Shown here: in pieces, positions 11,260-19,046 of the stretch
Numbering within the stretch: the first letter of the stretch is position 1
Layout of the letters: the number at the start of each line of letters is the position of its first letter
NCBI RefSeq assembly: GCF_007559435.1
Contig: NZ_VMBP01000004.1
Location: 62,001 to 126,000, forward strand
DNA: 64,000 nt
Direction of reading: 5' to 3'
Source of the DNA: Ancylobacter moscoviensis
GTDB lineage: Bacteria > Pseudomonadota > Alphaproteobacteria > Rhizobiales > Xanthobacteraceae
Notes under the pieces: generated by a model
Databases searched by the model: none
What the model was told of the DNA's origin: nothing
What the model saw: the letters and a program-made list of their open reading frames with translations, nothing else
Position numbers and translations under genes: made by a program

Positions 11260-12164
11260 CAGCGCCTCCCCAGCATGCGGTCGAGGTCGAGCTTCGACAG
11301 GGCGAAGAGCGTCAGCCCGCTGATGAAGACGGTGACGATCACCGCCAGCGCCGAGCCGAGCGGCCAGTTCTGCGAATAGGTGAAGGCGATCTCGATGTCG
11401 TGCGAGATGACGATGATCGACTGCCCGCCGAGGATCTTGGCCTCCGCCGTGGCGCCGATGGCCAGCACGAAGGTGAGCAGCATGCCGATGAGGATGCCGG
11501 GCATGGCGAGCGGCAATTCGATCTCGCGCCAGATGAACAGCCGCCCGGCGCCGAGGTCGCGCGCGGCGTCGACGAGGTCGCGCGGCACGAGGGCGAGGCC
11601 CAGCGTCATCGGGAACAGCATGAAGGGCAGGTAGGTGTAGACCATGCCGAACAGGGTGATGCCCGGCGTGTACAGCACCTCCGGCCCGCCGGAGAAGCCC
11701 AGCCATTTCAGCGTGCCGTCGAGCACGCCGTTCTTGATGTAGAACAGCACCCAGCCATAGAGCCGGACGTTTTCCGACACGAAGAGCGGGAAGACGAACA
11801 GCACGCTGATCAGCGGCGCGGCACGGCCGAACACGACGTTGAGGCCATAGGCGATGGGATAGGCCACCACCGCGAGAATGGCGACGGTCGCCAGCGCGAA
11901 GCCGCAGGACCACAGGAAGGACAGCCATACCGTGTTCGAGGGATCGAACAGGGTGGCGAAGTTCTCCAGCGTGAAGGAGCGGAACACGTCGAAGGAGCGC
12001 GGCGTCGCGAAGGCGTAGCCGAGAATGGCGACGAGCGGCGCCAGGAACCCGATGCCGAGCAGGATCGCCACCGGCAGGGCGCAGCGGGCACCGGCGGAGA
12101 GAGCTCGCGCACGGTTCAGCTCGGCGGCGGTCTCGGGGGCGTGGGCGAGGGCGATGTCGGCCAT
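11259..12164 (-). CDS. Polyamine-type ABC transporter permease (PotB/PotH-like)
   Basis: Permease of 301 residues with a cytosolic N-terminus, about six membrane segments, and the EAA loop DAARDLGAGRLFIWREIELPLAMPG split around residue 215. Sequence features such as FVFPLFVSENVRLYGW match PotB/PotH-family subunits. The gene follows the ATPase by three bases and overlaps the partner permease, all on the minus strand. Ligand specificity cannot be read from the permease. Confidence 0.88.
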   Translation of the reverse strand: MADIALAHAPETAAELNRARALSAGARCALPVAILLGIGFLAPLVAILGYAFATPRSFDVFRSFTLENFATLFDPSNTVWLSFLWSCGFALATVAILAVVAYPIAYGLNVVFGRAAPLISVLFVFPLFVSENVRLYGWVLFYIKNGVLDGTLKWLGFSGGPEVLYTPGITLFGMVYTYLPFMLFPMTLGLALVPRDLVDAARDLGAGRLFIWREIELPLAMPGILIGMLLTFVLAIGATAEAKILGGQSIIVISHDIEIAFTYSQNWPLGSALAVIVTVFISGLTLFALSKLDLDRMLGRR

Positions 12165-12167
12165 CGC

Positions 12168-13289
12168 TCAGCCCTCCAGCGTGAAGGCGTCGGCGGCGTC
12201 CCAGCCGAGCGTCACTTGGCTGTCGGCGCTGGGGGGCAGGGCGCGGGCGCGGGAGAGTTCGACCAGCATCACCTTCTCGCCGTCCTTGGCGTCCACCCGC
12301 ACCTGGTACTGGATGCGCGAGCCGAGGGAGTATTCGTTGTAGACGGTGCCCTCGAGCCGGTTGTCGGCGGTGTCGCCGGGGCCGAGGAAGCGCATGAACT
12401 CGGGACGGACGACGATGAAGGCCTCGTCGGTCGCGACGCCGTTCCGGGGCGGGGCGACCTGGAAGGTTCCGGGCACGTCGCGGCCCGACCAGACGCCATC
12501 CGTGCCGCGCCCGACCTTGATCGTGTTCACCTCGCCGACGAACTCGCAGACGAAGCGGTCGACGGGCGCGCCGTAGATTTCCTCCGGCGTGCCGACCTGC
12601 ACCAGCCGGCCGGCGCGCATCACGCCGATGCGGTCGCTCATCACCATCGCCTCCTCCAGCGAATGGGTGATGTAGATGAAGGTCTTGCCCGTCTCGCGGT
12701 GGAGGTCCTTCAGCTCCTTCTCCAGCGCCTTCTTGAGCTTGTAGTCGAGGGCGGAGAGCGGCTCGTCGAAGAACAGGACTTCCGGGTCGTAGGCGAAGGC
12801 GCGGGCCAGCGCCACGCGCTGGCGCTCGCCGCCCGAGCACTTCATGACGTTCTTGTCGAAATAGCTCTCGGGCAGGCGCACGACGCGCATCAGCTCCAGC
12901 GCGCGCGCCTTGCGCGCCGCCGCGTCGACGCCCTTCACCTTGAGCGGGAAGGCGATGTTCTCGCCGACGCTCTTGTGCGGGAACAGCGCCAGCGACTGGA
13001 AGACGAGACAGGTCGGGCGCCGGTTGGGCGGCACGTCGTTGATCAGCTCGCCATGCAGCGTGATGTTGCCCTCGCTCGGTGTGTCCATGCCGGCGAGCAT
13101 GCGCAGCAGCGTCGTCTTGCCCGAGCCGGAGGGGCCGACGATGGTGAGGAACTCGCCCGCGCGCACATCGAGATCGATGCCTTCGACAGCGGTGAAACCA
13201 CCGAAGGTTTTGCGCACGCCGACCAGCTGGAGGATCGGCTTGGGGGGCGCTTCCACGAGGGCGGTTTCGGTCGGCGAGGTCTGGAGCAT
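12168..13289 (-). CDS. Polyamine-type ABC transporter ATP-binding protein (PotA/PotG-like)
   Basis: ATPase of 373 residues: an N-terminal nucleotide-binding domain (Walker A GPSGSGKTT, Walker B VLFFDEPLSALD, H-loop ITHSLEEAM) and a C-terminal TOBE regulatory domain, as in PotA. The signature reads CSGGERQR rather than the common LSGGQQQR. The start MLQTSPTE (13289) is chosen because GGAAG precedes it and the upstream extension runs through a dispersed repeat. That repeat separates this gene from the binding-protein gene. Confidence 0.9.
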   Translation of the reverse strand: MLQTSPTETALVEAPPKPILQLVGVRKTFGGFTAVEGIDLDVRAGEFLTIVGPSGSGKTTLLRMLAGMDTPSEGNITLHGELINDVPPNRRPTCLVFQSLALFPHKSVGENIAFPLKVKGVDAAARKARALELMRVVRLPESYFDKNVMKCSGGERQRVALARAFAYDPEVLFFDEPLSALDYKLKKALEKELKDLHRETGKTFIYITHSLEEAMVMSDRIGVMRAGRLVQVGTPEEIYGAPVDRFVCEFVGEVNTIKVGRGTDGVWSGRDVPGTFQVAPPRNGVATDEAFIVVRPEFMRFLGPGDTADNRLEGTVYNEYSLGSRIQYQVRVDAKDGEKVMLVELSRARALPPSADSQVTLGWDAADAFTLEG

Positions 13290-13384
13290 GTCGTCTTCCG
13301 TGATGGCCCGGCGGCGGGCGGTCGTCGCCGGTGGTGGGATGGCCGAACGTTTCGATCCTAGGCAGCGGCTGGCCACTGTCAGGC

Positions 13385-13537
13385 CGTCATCCCCGGGCTT
13401 GGCCCGAAGTCGGCATTCGCCGACTTTGGCTTCCCACGAACGGAATTCGGGTAAACCCGAACTCCGGGGATCCACGCCTTCGATCGGCCTCGGCGCCATA
13501 GAAATCGTGGATGGCCGGGCCAGGCCCGGCCATGACG
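13385..13537. repeat. Composite palindromic dispersed-repeat element
   Basis: The gap between the binding-protein and ATPase genes is packed with inverted repeats. These are AAGTCGGC/GCCGACTT (13407-13426, 4-base loop), TTCGGGT/ACCCGAA (13446-13461), outer CCCCGG/CCGGGG arms near 13391 and 13464, and ATGGCCGGGCC/GGCCCGGCCAT (13511-13533, one-base loop). The ends CGTCAT and ATGACG are also inverted. This style (GTCATCCCCGGGCTTG ... CCGGCCATGACG) is familiar from intergenic palindromic repeats scattered through Rhizobiales genomes. Placed just after the binding-protein gene, it could act as an mRNA stabiliser or partial terminator. Confidence 0.7.
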
Positions 13538-13562
13538 AACCTACTTCGCCGTAGCCCGCGCC

Positions 13563-14717
13563 TTACCCCCGAAGCCGCTTGGCCGCGTTCATCAGATCGA
13601 GCGCCTTGTCGTAATCGGGCACGATGTCGTACTCGACCGAGCGGGCCATCTCCTCTTCCAGGCTGTCCCACTGGATCGCGTCGAGCTCTTCCTTGGTGAA
13701 GAGGTCGAAGCAGGCCTTGTTGCCCATCTGCGAGACCGGGTTGAACGTTCCCTCGGCGAAGGCGACGGTATGCGCGACCTCGGGATCCTGCACGTATTTC
13801 AGGAACTCCAGCGCCAGCGGCGAGAGGTTCGGATTGTTCACCGTCGAGGTGATCTCGATCCACGAGATGCCGCCCTTGCCGCTGGCGAGCGGACCCTTGA
13901 GCGGGGTGATCGCGCGCAGGTTCGGATGGCCGTCGGCGCGGGCCGGCGAGACCGAATAGGTGCCGCCGGTCAGATGCAGGTCGATCTCCCCGGAGATCAG
14001 CGCTTGGTTCATCGAGGCGATGTCGCCGATCAGCTTGGCGCCCTTGAAGACGCGCTTGGCGGTCTCGTCGAACTTCGTCATCTCCTCCGGCGTGTGTTCC
14101 TTGAATGGATCGATGCCGGCGACGATGAAGAGGTTGAAGACGTTCCAGTCGTCGGATTCAAGGATGCCGTACTTGCCGGCGAGGGCGGGGTCGTTGAAGA
14201 GGTCCCAGCCCACCTCCTCGGCGGTCTTGCGGCTGACCTTGTCGGTGTTGACGACGAAGCTGTAGGGGCCGAAGCGCTGGGCCATGCCGATCAGGTCCTT
14301 GCCGTCGTCGCTCATCGCCCATTTATAGGGCGGCTTGAAGCTCGGCAGCATCTTGTCGAAGAACGGCTCGAACTCCGCCTTGGGCAGCGGCTTGATCAGC
14401 TTCTCGGGCAGCATCACCTTGCGTGCCCAGGGGTTGTTCACGTTGATCAGATCCCAGGTGTTGATCTCGCCGGCGCGCAGCCGGTTGATCATGGTGGGAT
14501 CGTTGGTGAGGCTCTCGGCCTTTACCGTGGCGCCGGTCTTGGAACGGAACGGGTCGAGCACCTGCGCGGAGTTGTAGCCCTCCCAGCACAGGATGTTCAG
14601 TTCCTTCTCGCGCGCGGCGAACGCCTTGTTGGCGTTCATCAGGGGGCCGGCGGCGGCGAGAGCCCCCAACCCCGTGCCCATGCCCTTCAGCAGCGACCTT
14701 CTGGAAATACCGGCCAT
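13563..14717 (-). CDS. Polyamine-type ABC transporter binding protein (PotD/PotF-like)
   Basis: First gene of the operon, 384 residues. The N-terminus MAGISRRSLLKGMGTG carries a Tat-like SRRSLLKG motif followed by a hydrophobic stretch and AFAAREK, so export by the Tat route is likely. The mature part (LNILCWEGYNSAQVLDPF..., INTWDLINVNNPW) is typical of spermidine/putrescine-type extracellular binding proteins. AGAGGGAC precedes the ATG at 14717; the longer open frame lacks these features. Substrate could be a polyamine, amino alcohol or related cation. Confidence 0.9.
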   Translation of the reverse strand: MAGISRRSLLKGMGTGLGALAAAGPLMNANKAFAAREKELNILCWEGYNSAQVLDPFRSKTGATVKAESLTNDPTMINRLRAGEINTWDLINVNNPWARKVMLPEKLIKPLPKAEFEPFFDKMLPSFKPPYKWAMSDDGKDLIGMAQRFGPYSFVVNTDKVSRKTAEEVGWDLFNDPALAGKYGILESDDWNVFNLFIVAGIDPFKEHTPEEMTKFDETAKRVFKGAKLIGDIASMNQALISGEIDLHLTGGTYSVSPARADGHPNLRAITPLKGPLASGKGGISWIEITSTVNNPNLSPLALEFLKYVQDPEVAHTVAFAEGTFNPVSQMGNKACFDLFTKEELDAIQWDSLEEEMARSVEYDIVPDYDKALDLMNAAKRLRG

Positions 14718-14974
14718 CTCGAAGTCCCTCTGGATTGTTGGCGCGGATGGTTTGCCGCCGCGCGTTCGATGCCGCACCGGAGCGAGCCGATGTGGTTCTT
14801 ATGTTGGACTGTGTGCGATCCTAAACACCCTGTTTTGGGCTTTACAACACCAATTTTGCAGCGCAACGTGATGAAAAGGCAGGCAGCCCAAATCGACGGC
14901 ATTCGTGCCGGCGATGTGGCGCGCTGACCTGACAAGCCTTTGATCATCCAGAAAAATTGGGGAATGGCCTGAAC

Positions 14975-15754
14975 ATGTTCACGTCGCTCGCGGGAAAAAC
15001 CGTCATCGTCACCGGCGCCAGCAAGGGCATCGGGCGCGGCATCGCGCTACGTTTCGGGGAGGCGGGGCTCAATGTGCTGGTGGTCAGCCGCTCGCTCGCC
15101 GAGGCCGAGAAGGTGGCGGCCGAGATCGGGCCGAACGCCTCGGGCTTCGCCGCCGACGTCACCAGCGAGGAAGAGACGCAAGCGATGGCGAAGGTCGCGG
15201 TCGAGCGCTACGGCTCCATCGACGTGCTCTGCGCCAATGCCGGCATATTCCCGGCCGCCAAGCTCGGGGCGATGACAGCGGCCGATTTCGACTTGGTGAT
15301 GAACACCAACCTCAAGGGCACCTTCCTCTCCGTCTCCGCCGTGCTGCCGGCGATGAAGGTGCAGAGAAAGGGGCGGATCGTGCTGACCTCCTCCATCACC
15401 GGACCAATCACCGGCTTCCCCGGCTGGACGCATTATGGCGCGTCGAAGGCCGGTCAGCTCGGCTTCATGCGCACGGCGGCGATCGAGCTGGCGCCGTGGA
15501 ACATCACCGTCAACGCGGTGATGCCCGGCAACATCCTCACCGAAGGCATGGAGGGCATGGGTGAGGCCTACATCGCCTCCACCGCCGCCAGCGTGCCGAT
15601 GAAGAAGCTCGGCAGCGTGTTCGACATCGCCAATGCGGCGCTGTTCTTCGCCAGCGAGGAGGCGGCCTACATCACCGGGCAGGGCATGGTGATCGACGGC
15701 GGCCAGGTACTGCCGGAATCGCCCATGGCGCTCGACGAGATGGGCACGGCCTGA
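14975..15754 (+). CDS. Short-chain dehydrogenase/reductase (FabG-like)
   Basis: Classical SDR of 259 residues. The cofactor motif is TGASKGIGRG (about 13-22), followed by CANAG, the catalytic Ser in LTSSITGP, and YGASK (Tyr-x-x-x-Lys). The C-terminal GQGMVIDGGQVLPES is typical of the family. It is divergent from the polyamine-type importer operon and may be co-regulated, for example reducing or oxidising a catabolic intermediate. GGGGAA precedes the ATG at 14975. A perfect terminator hairpin follows the stop. NAD versus NADP preference and substrate are not determinable. Confidence 0.85.
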   Translation: MFTSLAGKTVIVTGASKGIGRGIALRFGEAGLNVLVVSRSLAEAEKVAAEIGPNASGFAADVTSEEETQAMAKVAVERYGSIDVLCANAGIFPAAKLGAMTAADFDLVMNTNLKGTFLSVSAVLPAMKVQRKGRIVLTSSITGPITGFPGWTHYGASKAGQLGFMRTAAIELAPWNITVNAVMPGNILTEGMEGMGEAYIASTAASVPMKKLGSVFDIANAALFFASEEAAYITGQGMVIDGGQVLPESPMALDEMGTA

Positions 15755-15772
15755 CGCAGGGTCGGCAGAAAG

Positions 15773-15799
15773 GAGACGGCGGCCGGATGCCGCCGTCTC
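15773..15799 (+). terminator. Hairpin terminator after SDR gene
   Basis: GAGACGGCGGC (15773-15783) and GCCGCCGTCTC (15789-15799) form an 11-base perfect stem around the loop CGGAT, 19 bases past the SDR stop. The following sequence lacks a long T-run, so it may be only partly intrinsic. Confidence 0.7.
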
Positions 15800-16162
15800 T
15801 CTGCTCGCCGTTGTTCGCGCCGGTAGCCATCAAGCCTCGGAGGAGGATGCGTGCTCCTCGCATGGGCTTTGGCTGTCGAAGAGTACCGAGCATTTTTGCC
15901 CTTCGGACTCACAGCTCAAGGGCGCAGTTGCGGCGCATACGACGTGGGCACCTCGAAATAGATAGGGGATGATTGCCCGACGCCATTCCTGAGCCACCAA
16001 GCCGGAACTGGCGCTTCAGATAATGGCTGAGCCGCCGGTGACGTCAGCATGCGGCAAGCTTGGGTAGAATGCGCCCCTGTGCCGGTTCCTTCGCTGAGCC
16101 GCGGATGCATTGCACCGTGCCGTTTCACTGACACAAGCAAGTGTCTTTAGCTGGCTCTGTTG
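15800..16162. other. Intergenic stretch, no gene recognised
   Basis: About 360 bases between the SDR terminator and the Lrp-type gene end. Short open frames occur on both strands, but none has a ribosome site or recognisable protein character. A small dyad, GACAC/GTGTC, lies near 16130-16145, just past the Lrp-gene end. Confidence 0.5.
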
Positions 16163-17131
16163 TCAGTCGATGTCGGACAGAATCTTGTAGTGAAGATCGA
16201 GATAGTAGAACAGCTCGGCATTGGCGATGCGCCGGTCGGACCGGAAGCGCTTGTCGATGGCGGAATAGAGCTGGCTATCATTGTCGCAGATGACCTCGAC
16301 GAAGAGATCGAAGCGTCCCCCGCAGATGAAGACGTAGGAGACGCTCGGATCGTCGGCGAGATGGCTTGCCACGTCCTCGCAGCGGGCGCCCGACGCGATC
16401 TTGAGGCCGAGCCAGGCGACGCTCCGGCCGACGGCCAGCGGGTTCATGATGGCGAGGATGCTCAGCTGGCGCGCCTCCAGCATGGCGGAGACGCGGGCGC
16501 GCACCTGCGTCTCGGAAATGCCGAGCCGGTCCGCGGCCACCCGGAAAGGCATTCGCCCGTCCGTGCTGAGCACCATGGCGAGCCGGCGGTCGAGCTCCGA
16601 AAGCGGCGATGAGCGCACGCCTGAGGCCGGGCCTTCGGCAAGGAAGCGCGCCTTCTGGTAGAACAGCGAGAAGCAGGGGAAGATCTCCATCGAGCGAACG
16701 CCGGCGATGGGGCCGATCTGCCGCTCGATGACATGGCGCAGCCGCTCGGGGCTGGTTGCCAGTATCTCCACCATGATCGAATAACGCCCGGTGGTGACGA
16801 CGACGTAGTCGATGTCGCGGATTCCGGCGATCTCCGCGGCGATCTGTGAGGCGGGCACCGCCGGGTCGGTCGTGAGCCCTACCATGGCGATCGCCTCGAA
16901 GCCGAGCATGCGCGGGTCGGTCAGGCCGATGATGCGGATGACGTCGCTGGAGAGCAGCGCCGACACGCGGTTGCGCACCGTCTTCTCGGAAAGGCCGAGC
17001 CGGCGGCCCAACTCGACGAAGGGAACGCGCCCGTCGACCTGCAGCTCGGCTATCAGCGCCCGGTCGGTCGCGTCGAGCTCGATTCCCCGTGTAAGTCCCG
17101 GCACATACCCATCCTTCTGCGACGGCGGCAT
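16163..17131 (-). CDS. Tandem-domain Lrp/AsnC-family regulator
   Basis: A 322-residue protein with two full Lrp/AsnC units in one chain. The first HTH is about 20-70 (LDATDRALIAELQVDGRVPF..., LSEKTVRNRVSALL) with a ligand domain about 80-160; the second HTH is about 180-230 (LSELDRRLAMVLSTDGRMPF..., ISETQVRARVSAML) with a ligand domain about 240-315. Ordinary Lrp proteins are about 150-165 residues. It is divergent from the NCS1 permease/monooxygenase operon and is its likely regulator, probably sensing an amino acid or N-containing metabolite. Confidence 0.85.
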   Translation of the reverse strand: MPPSQKDGYVPGLTRGIELDATDRALIAELQVDGRVPFVELGRRLGLSEKTVRNRVSALLSSDVIRIIGLTDPRMLGFEAIAMVGLTTDPAVPASQIAAEIAGIRDIDYVVVTTGRYSIMVEILATSPERLRHVIERQIGPIAGVRSMEIFPCFSLFYQKARFLAEGPASGVRSSPLSELDRRLAMVLSTDGRMPFRVAADRLGISETQVRARVSAMLEARQLSILAIMNPLAVGRSVAWLGLKIASGARCEDVASHLADDPSVSYVFICGGRFDLFVEVICDNDSQLYSAIDKRFRSDRRIANAELFYYLDLHYKILSDID

Positions 17132-17262
17132 TCACCCATAGGAGCCCCGGTCGGGGGAGGCAAGCTGGTCGTGCGACCCCTGAGCGACGCGGTTTCCGGC
17201 AATGGAGCCCGGTTTCCTCGCGATAAACGGAATTGACAACGGCCGATAATGCGGAATACGGT

Positions 17263-17276
17263 TTGATTTAAGTCAA
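17263..17276. promoter_or_regulatory. FNR/FixK-like box
   Basis: TTGATTTAAGTCAA matches nine of ten defined positions of the FNR/FixK consensus TTGAT-N4-ATCAA. It lies roughly midway in the divergent gap between the Lrp-type regulator (start 17131) and the NCS1 operon (17403). This suggests oxygen- or redox-responsive control. No FNR/FixK gene is in the window, so the link is inference. Confidence 0.55.
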
Positions 17277-17402
17277 AAAGAACGAAAAATACCACCGAAA
17301 GCGCAGTATGTCGCGTCATAAGGCAAAGCCAATGACGAGGTCATGTAATTTGCGCGGCAGATATGGCCAATAAGAACAATATATCCCAGATCAGAGGTGA
17401 AC

Positions 17403-17551
17403 ATGAGCAGTAACGAAAATGATCTGTCGAGTCGTATTGCCTCCTAGAGGATGAGAAGAACCAGGGGCAGAGCTTCGACATGCTGACGTGGATGCAGGTC
17501 ATCGCGGCCTGTCTCGTCATTCCGGCGATCATCCTGGGCTGGGGTTGGTAG
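17403..17551 (+). pseudogene. Small membrane protein upstream of NCS1 permease, frameshifted
   Basis: AGAGGTGA sits five bases ahead of an ATG (17403) that opens MSSNENDLSSRIAS and stops at TAG 17445. The frame shifted by one base continues at 17444 as LEDEKNQGQSFDMLTWMQ followed by a hydrophobic helix (VIAACLVIPAIILGWGW) and stops at 17551, one base before the permease ATG. Joined, they make a convincing small protein of about 49 residues: acidic head, one membrane helix, Trp-rich end. Loss of one C from a CCC run (TCC|C) would explain the break. It may be a mutation, a sequencing error or, less likely, recoding. Confidence 0.6.
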
Positions 17552-17552
17552 C

Positions 17553-18980
17553 ATGAGCTCGATCCTCGCCCATGACGCGCCGGCGGCGGGCACCGCTTCC
17601 GCCGATGTCGACAAGACGGCCTATCCCATGCTGCTCGCCGAGCGCACCTGGGGCTCGTGGCGGCTGCTCTTCTCGCTCACCACCGTCGCCGCGGCCACCT
17701 GGTGCTACATCATCGGGGAGTATGTCGGCTACTATCTCGGCTTCTGGCAGTCGCTGGCGGTGCTCGTCGGCGGCAGCATGATTGGCATCTTCCTGGTCAT
17801 CATGGCCCTGATGCCGACCTGCATCCGCTTCGGTGTGGATTCCATCGCCGCCTGCAAGCCGCAGTTCGGCACGCGCGGCTGGATCATTCCCTTCGCGCTC
17901 CAGTATCTGTCCATTTTCGGCTGGAACTCGCTGCTGCTGATCTTCTTCGGCCGCTCCTTCGCGCAGTTCCTGGTCGCGGTGGGCGCGCTCCCGGAAGGCG
18001 ACCACGGATTGGTCAGCGCGCTGGCGACGCTGGTCGCCTGCTCCATCTCCTTCACCATCCTGCTCAAGGGCTCGCGCGGCGTCGACCGTGTGGCGCAGAT
18101 CCTCGTCGTTCATGTCGTCGTCGGCTTCTGGATGCTGTGGCTCATCGTCTCCCAGCGCTGGGACACGCTGGTCTCGGCGGTTCCGCAATACGCGGCGTCC
18201 GACGCGCAGTGGAACTACGCGACCGGCATCGAGCTCGCCATCGCTCCCGCACTGTCCTGGTGGCCCTATTTCGGCGCCATGGTCCGCATGACGCCGAGCG
18301 CCCGCAAGGCGGCGGCGCCAGCGATGATCGGCTTCGGCCTGGTGGTCGGCCTGCTCAGCATGATTGGCGTCGCCGGCGTACTGGTGCTGCAGATCTCCGA
18401 TCCGGCGCAGTGGATGGCGACCATCGGCGGCCCGACCTACGCGGTGATCTCGCTCGCCTTCGTGACGGCGGCGAATCTCGGAACGGCGGTGGCGGGAATC
18501 TACGCCTCGGCGATCGGCCTTCGGCACTACAGGACGCTGGAGAAGGCGCCCTGGCCGCTGCTGCTGCTGCTCTCTGTGGGCCCCGTGGCGCTGATCGGGG
18601 TTGGCTTGCCGACGCTGTTCTTCGACAATTTCGGCACCTTCCTCGCTTTCATCGCCATTGCCTTCGCCCCGCTGTGCGGCATCCAGATCGCCGACTATTG
18701 GTTCCTGCGCCGAGGCCGTGTCAGCATCCGGGCGATCTACGACGCCCGCCCCGGCGCCGACTATTACTATTGGGGTGGCTTCAACCCGGCGGCGATCCTC
18801 TCCCTGCTGATCGGCATCGGCACCTATCTGTGCCTGCTCAACCCGCTCAGCTACGCCTCGGCCTGGCCCTATGAGATCACTACCGCCTCACTGCCCGCGG
18901 CGTTCGTCGCCGGCCTCGCATTCATCGTCATCACCCGGCTTCTCGTCGTCCGTGCCCGCAAGGGCGGCTACGAGGCCTGA
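17553..18980 (+). CDS. NCS1-family nucleobase:cation symporter (CodB-like permease)
   Basis: Polytopic inner-membrane transporter of 475 residues with about 12 hydrophobic segments. The region around TWCYIIGEYVGYYLGFWQSL and GSMIGIFLVIMALMPT near the N-terminus and a late loop IQIADYWFLRRGRVSI are typical of NCS1 purine/cytosine/hydantoin permeases. It begins one base after a small membrane ORF and precedes a luciferase-like monooxygenase system. That points to import of a nucleobase-like or other small N-heterocyclic compound. Substrate cannot be fixed from sequence alone. Confidence 0.88.
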   Translation: MSSILAHDAPAAGTASADVDKTAYPMLLAERTWGSWRLLFSLTTVAAATWCYIIGEYVGYYLGFWQSLAVLVGGSMIGIFLVIMALMPTCIRFGVDSIAACKPQFGTRGWIIPFALQYLSIFGWNSLLLIFFGRSFAQFLVAVGALPEGDHGLVSALATLVACSISFTILLKGSRGVDRVAQILVVHVVVGFWMLWLIVSQRWDTLVSAVPQYAASDAQWNYATGIELAIAPALSWWPYFGAMVRMTPSARKAAAPAMIGFGLVVGLLSMIGVAGVLVLQISDPAQWMATIGGPTYAVISLAFVTAANLGTAVAGIYASAIGLRHYRTLEKAPWPLLLLLSVGPVALIGVGLPTLFFDNFGTFLAFIAIAFAPLCGIQIADYWFLRRGRVSIRAIYDARPGADYYYWGGFNPAAILSLLIGIGTYLCLLNPLSYASAWPYEITTASLPAAFVAGLAFIVITRLLVVRARKGGYEA

Positions 18981-18987
18981 CGTGCCG

Positions 18988-19015
18988 GCGGCGGGCCGCT
19001 CCCGGCGCCCGCCGC
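18988..19015 (+). terminator. GC-rich intra-operon hairpin
   Basis: GCGGCGGGC (18988-18996) pairs with GCCCGCCGC (19007-19015) around a 10-base loop, between the permease stop and the monooxygenase start. There is no T-run. It may attenuate or stabilise the transcript rather than end it. Confidence 0.45.
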
Positions 19016-19046
19016 TCCGGTCCTCTCAGAAATTCAGGAGTGCCCC

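Noticed and set aside
9766-13361. Two long plus-strand open frames (9766-11379 and 11400-13361)
   Set aside because: Both are antisense to well-supported transporter and regulator genes and have no recognisable domains.
15800-16162. Small plus- and minus-strand frames (61-74 codons) between the SDR and the Lrp gene
   Set aside because: No ribosome sites, no conserved-looking segments, and composition typical of non-coding sequence.
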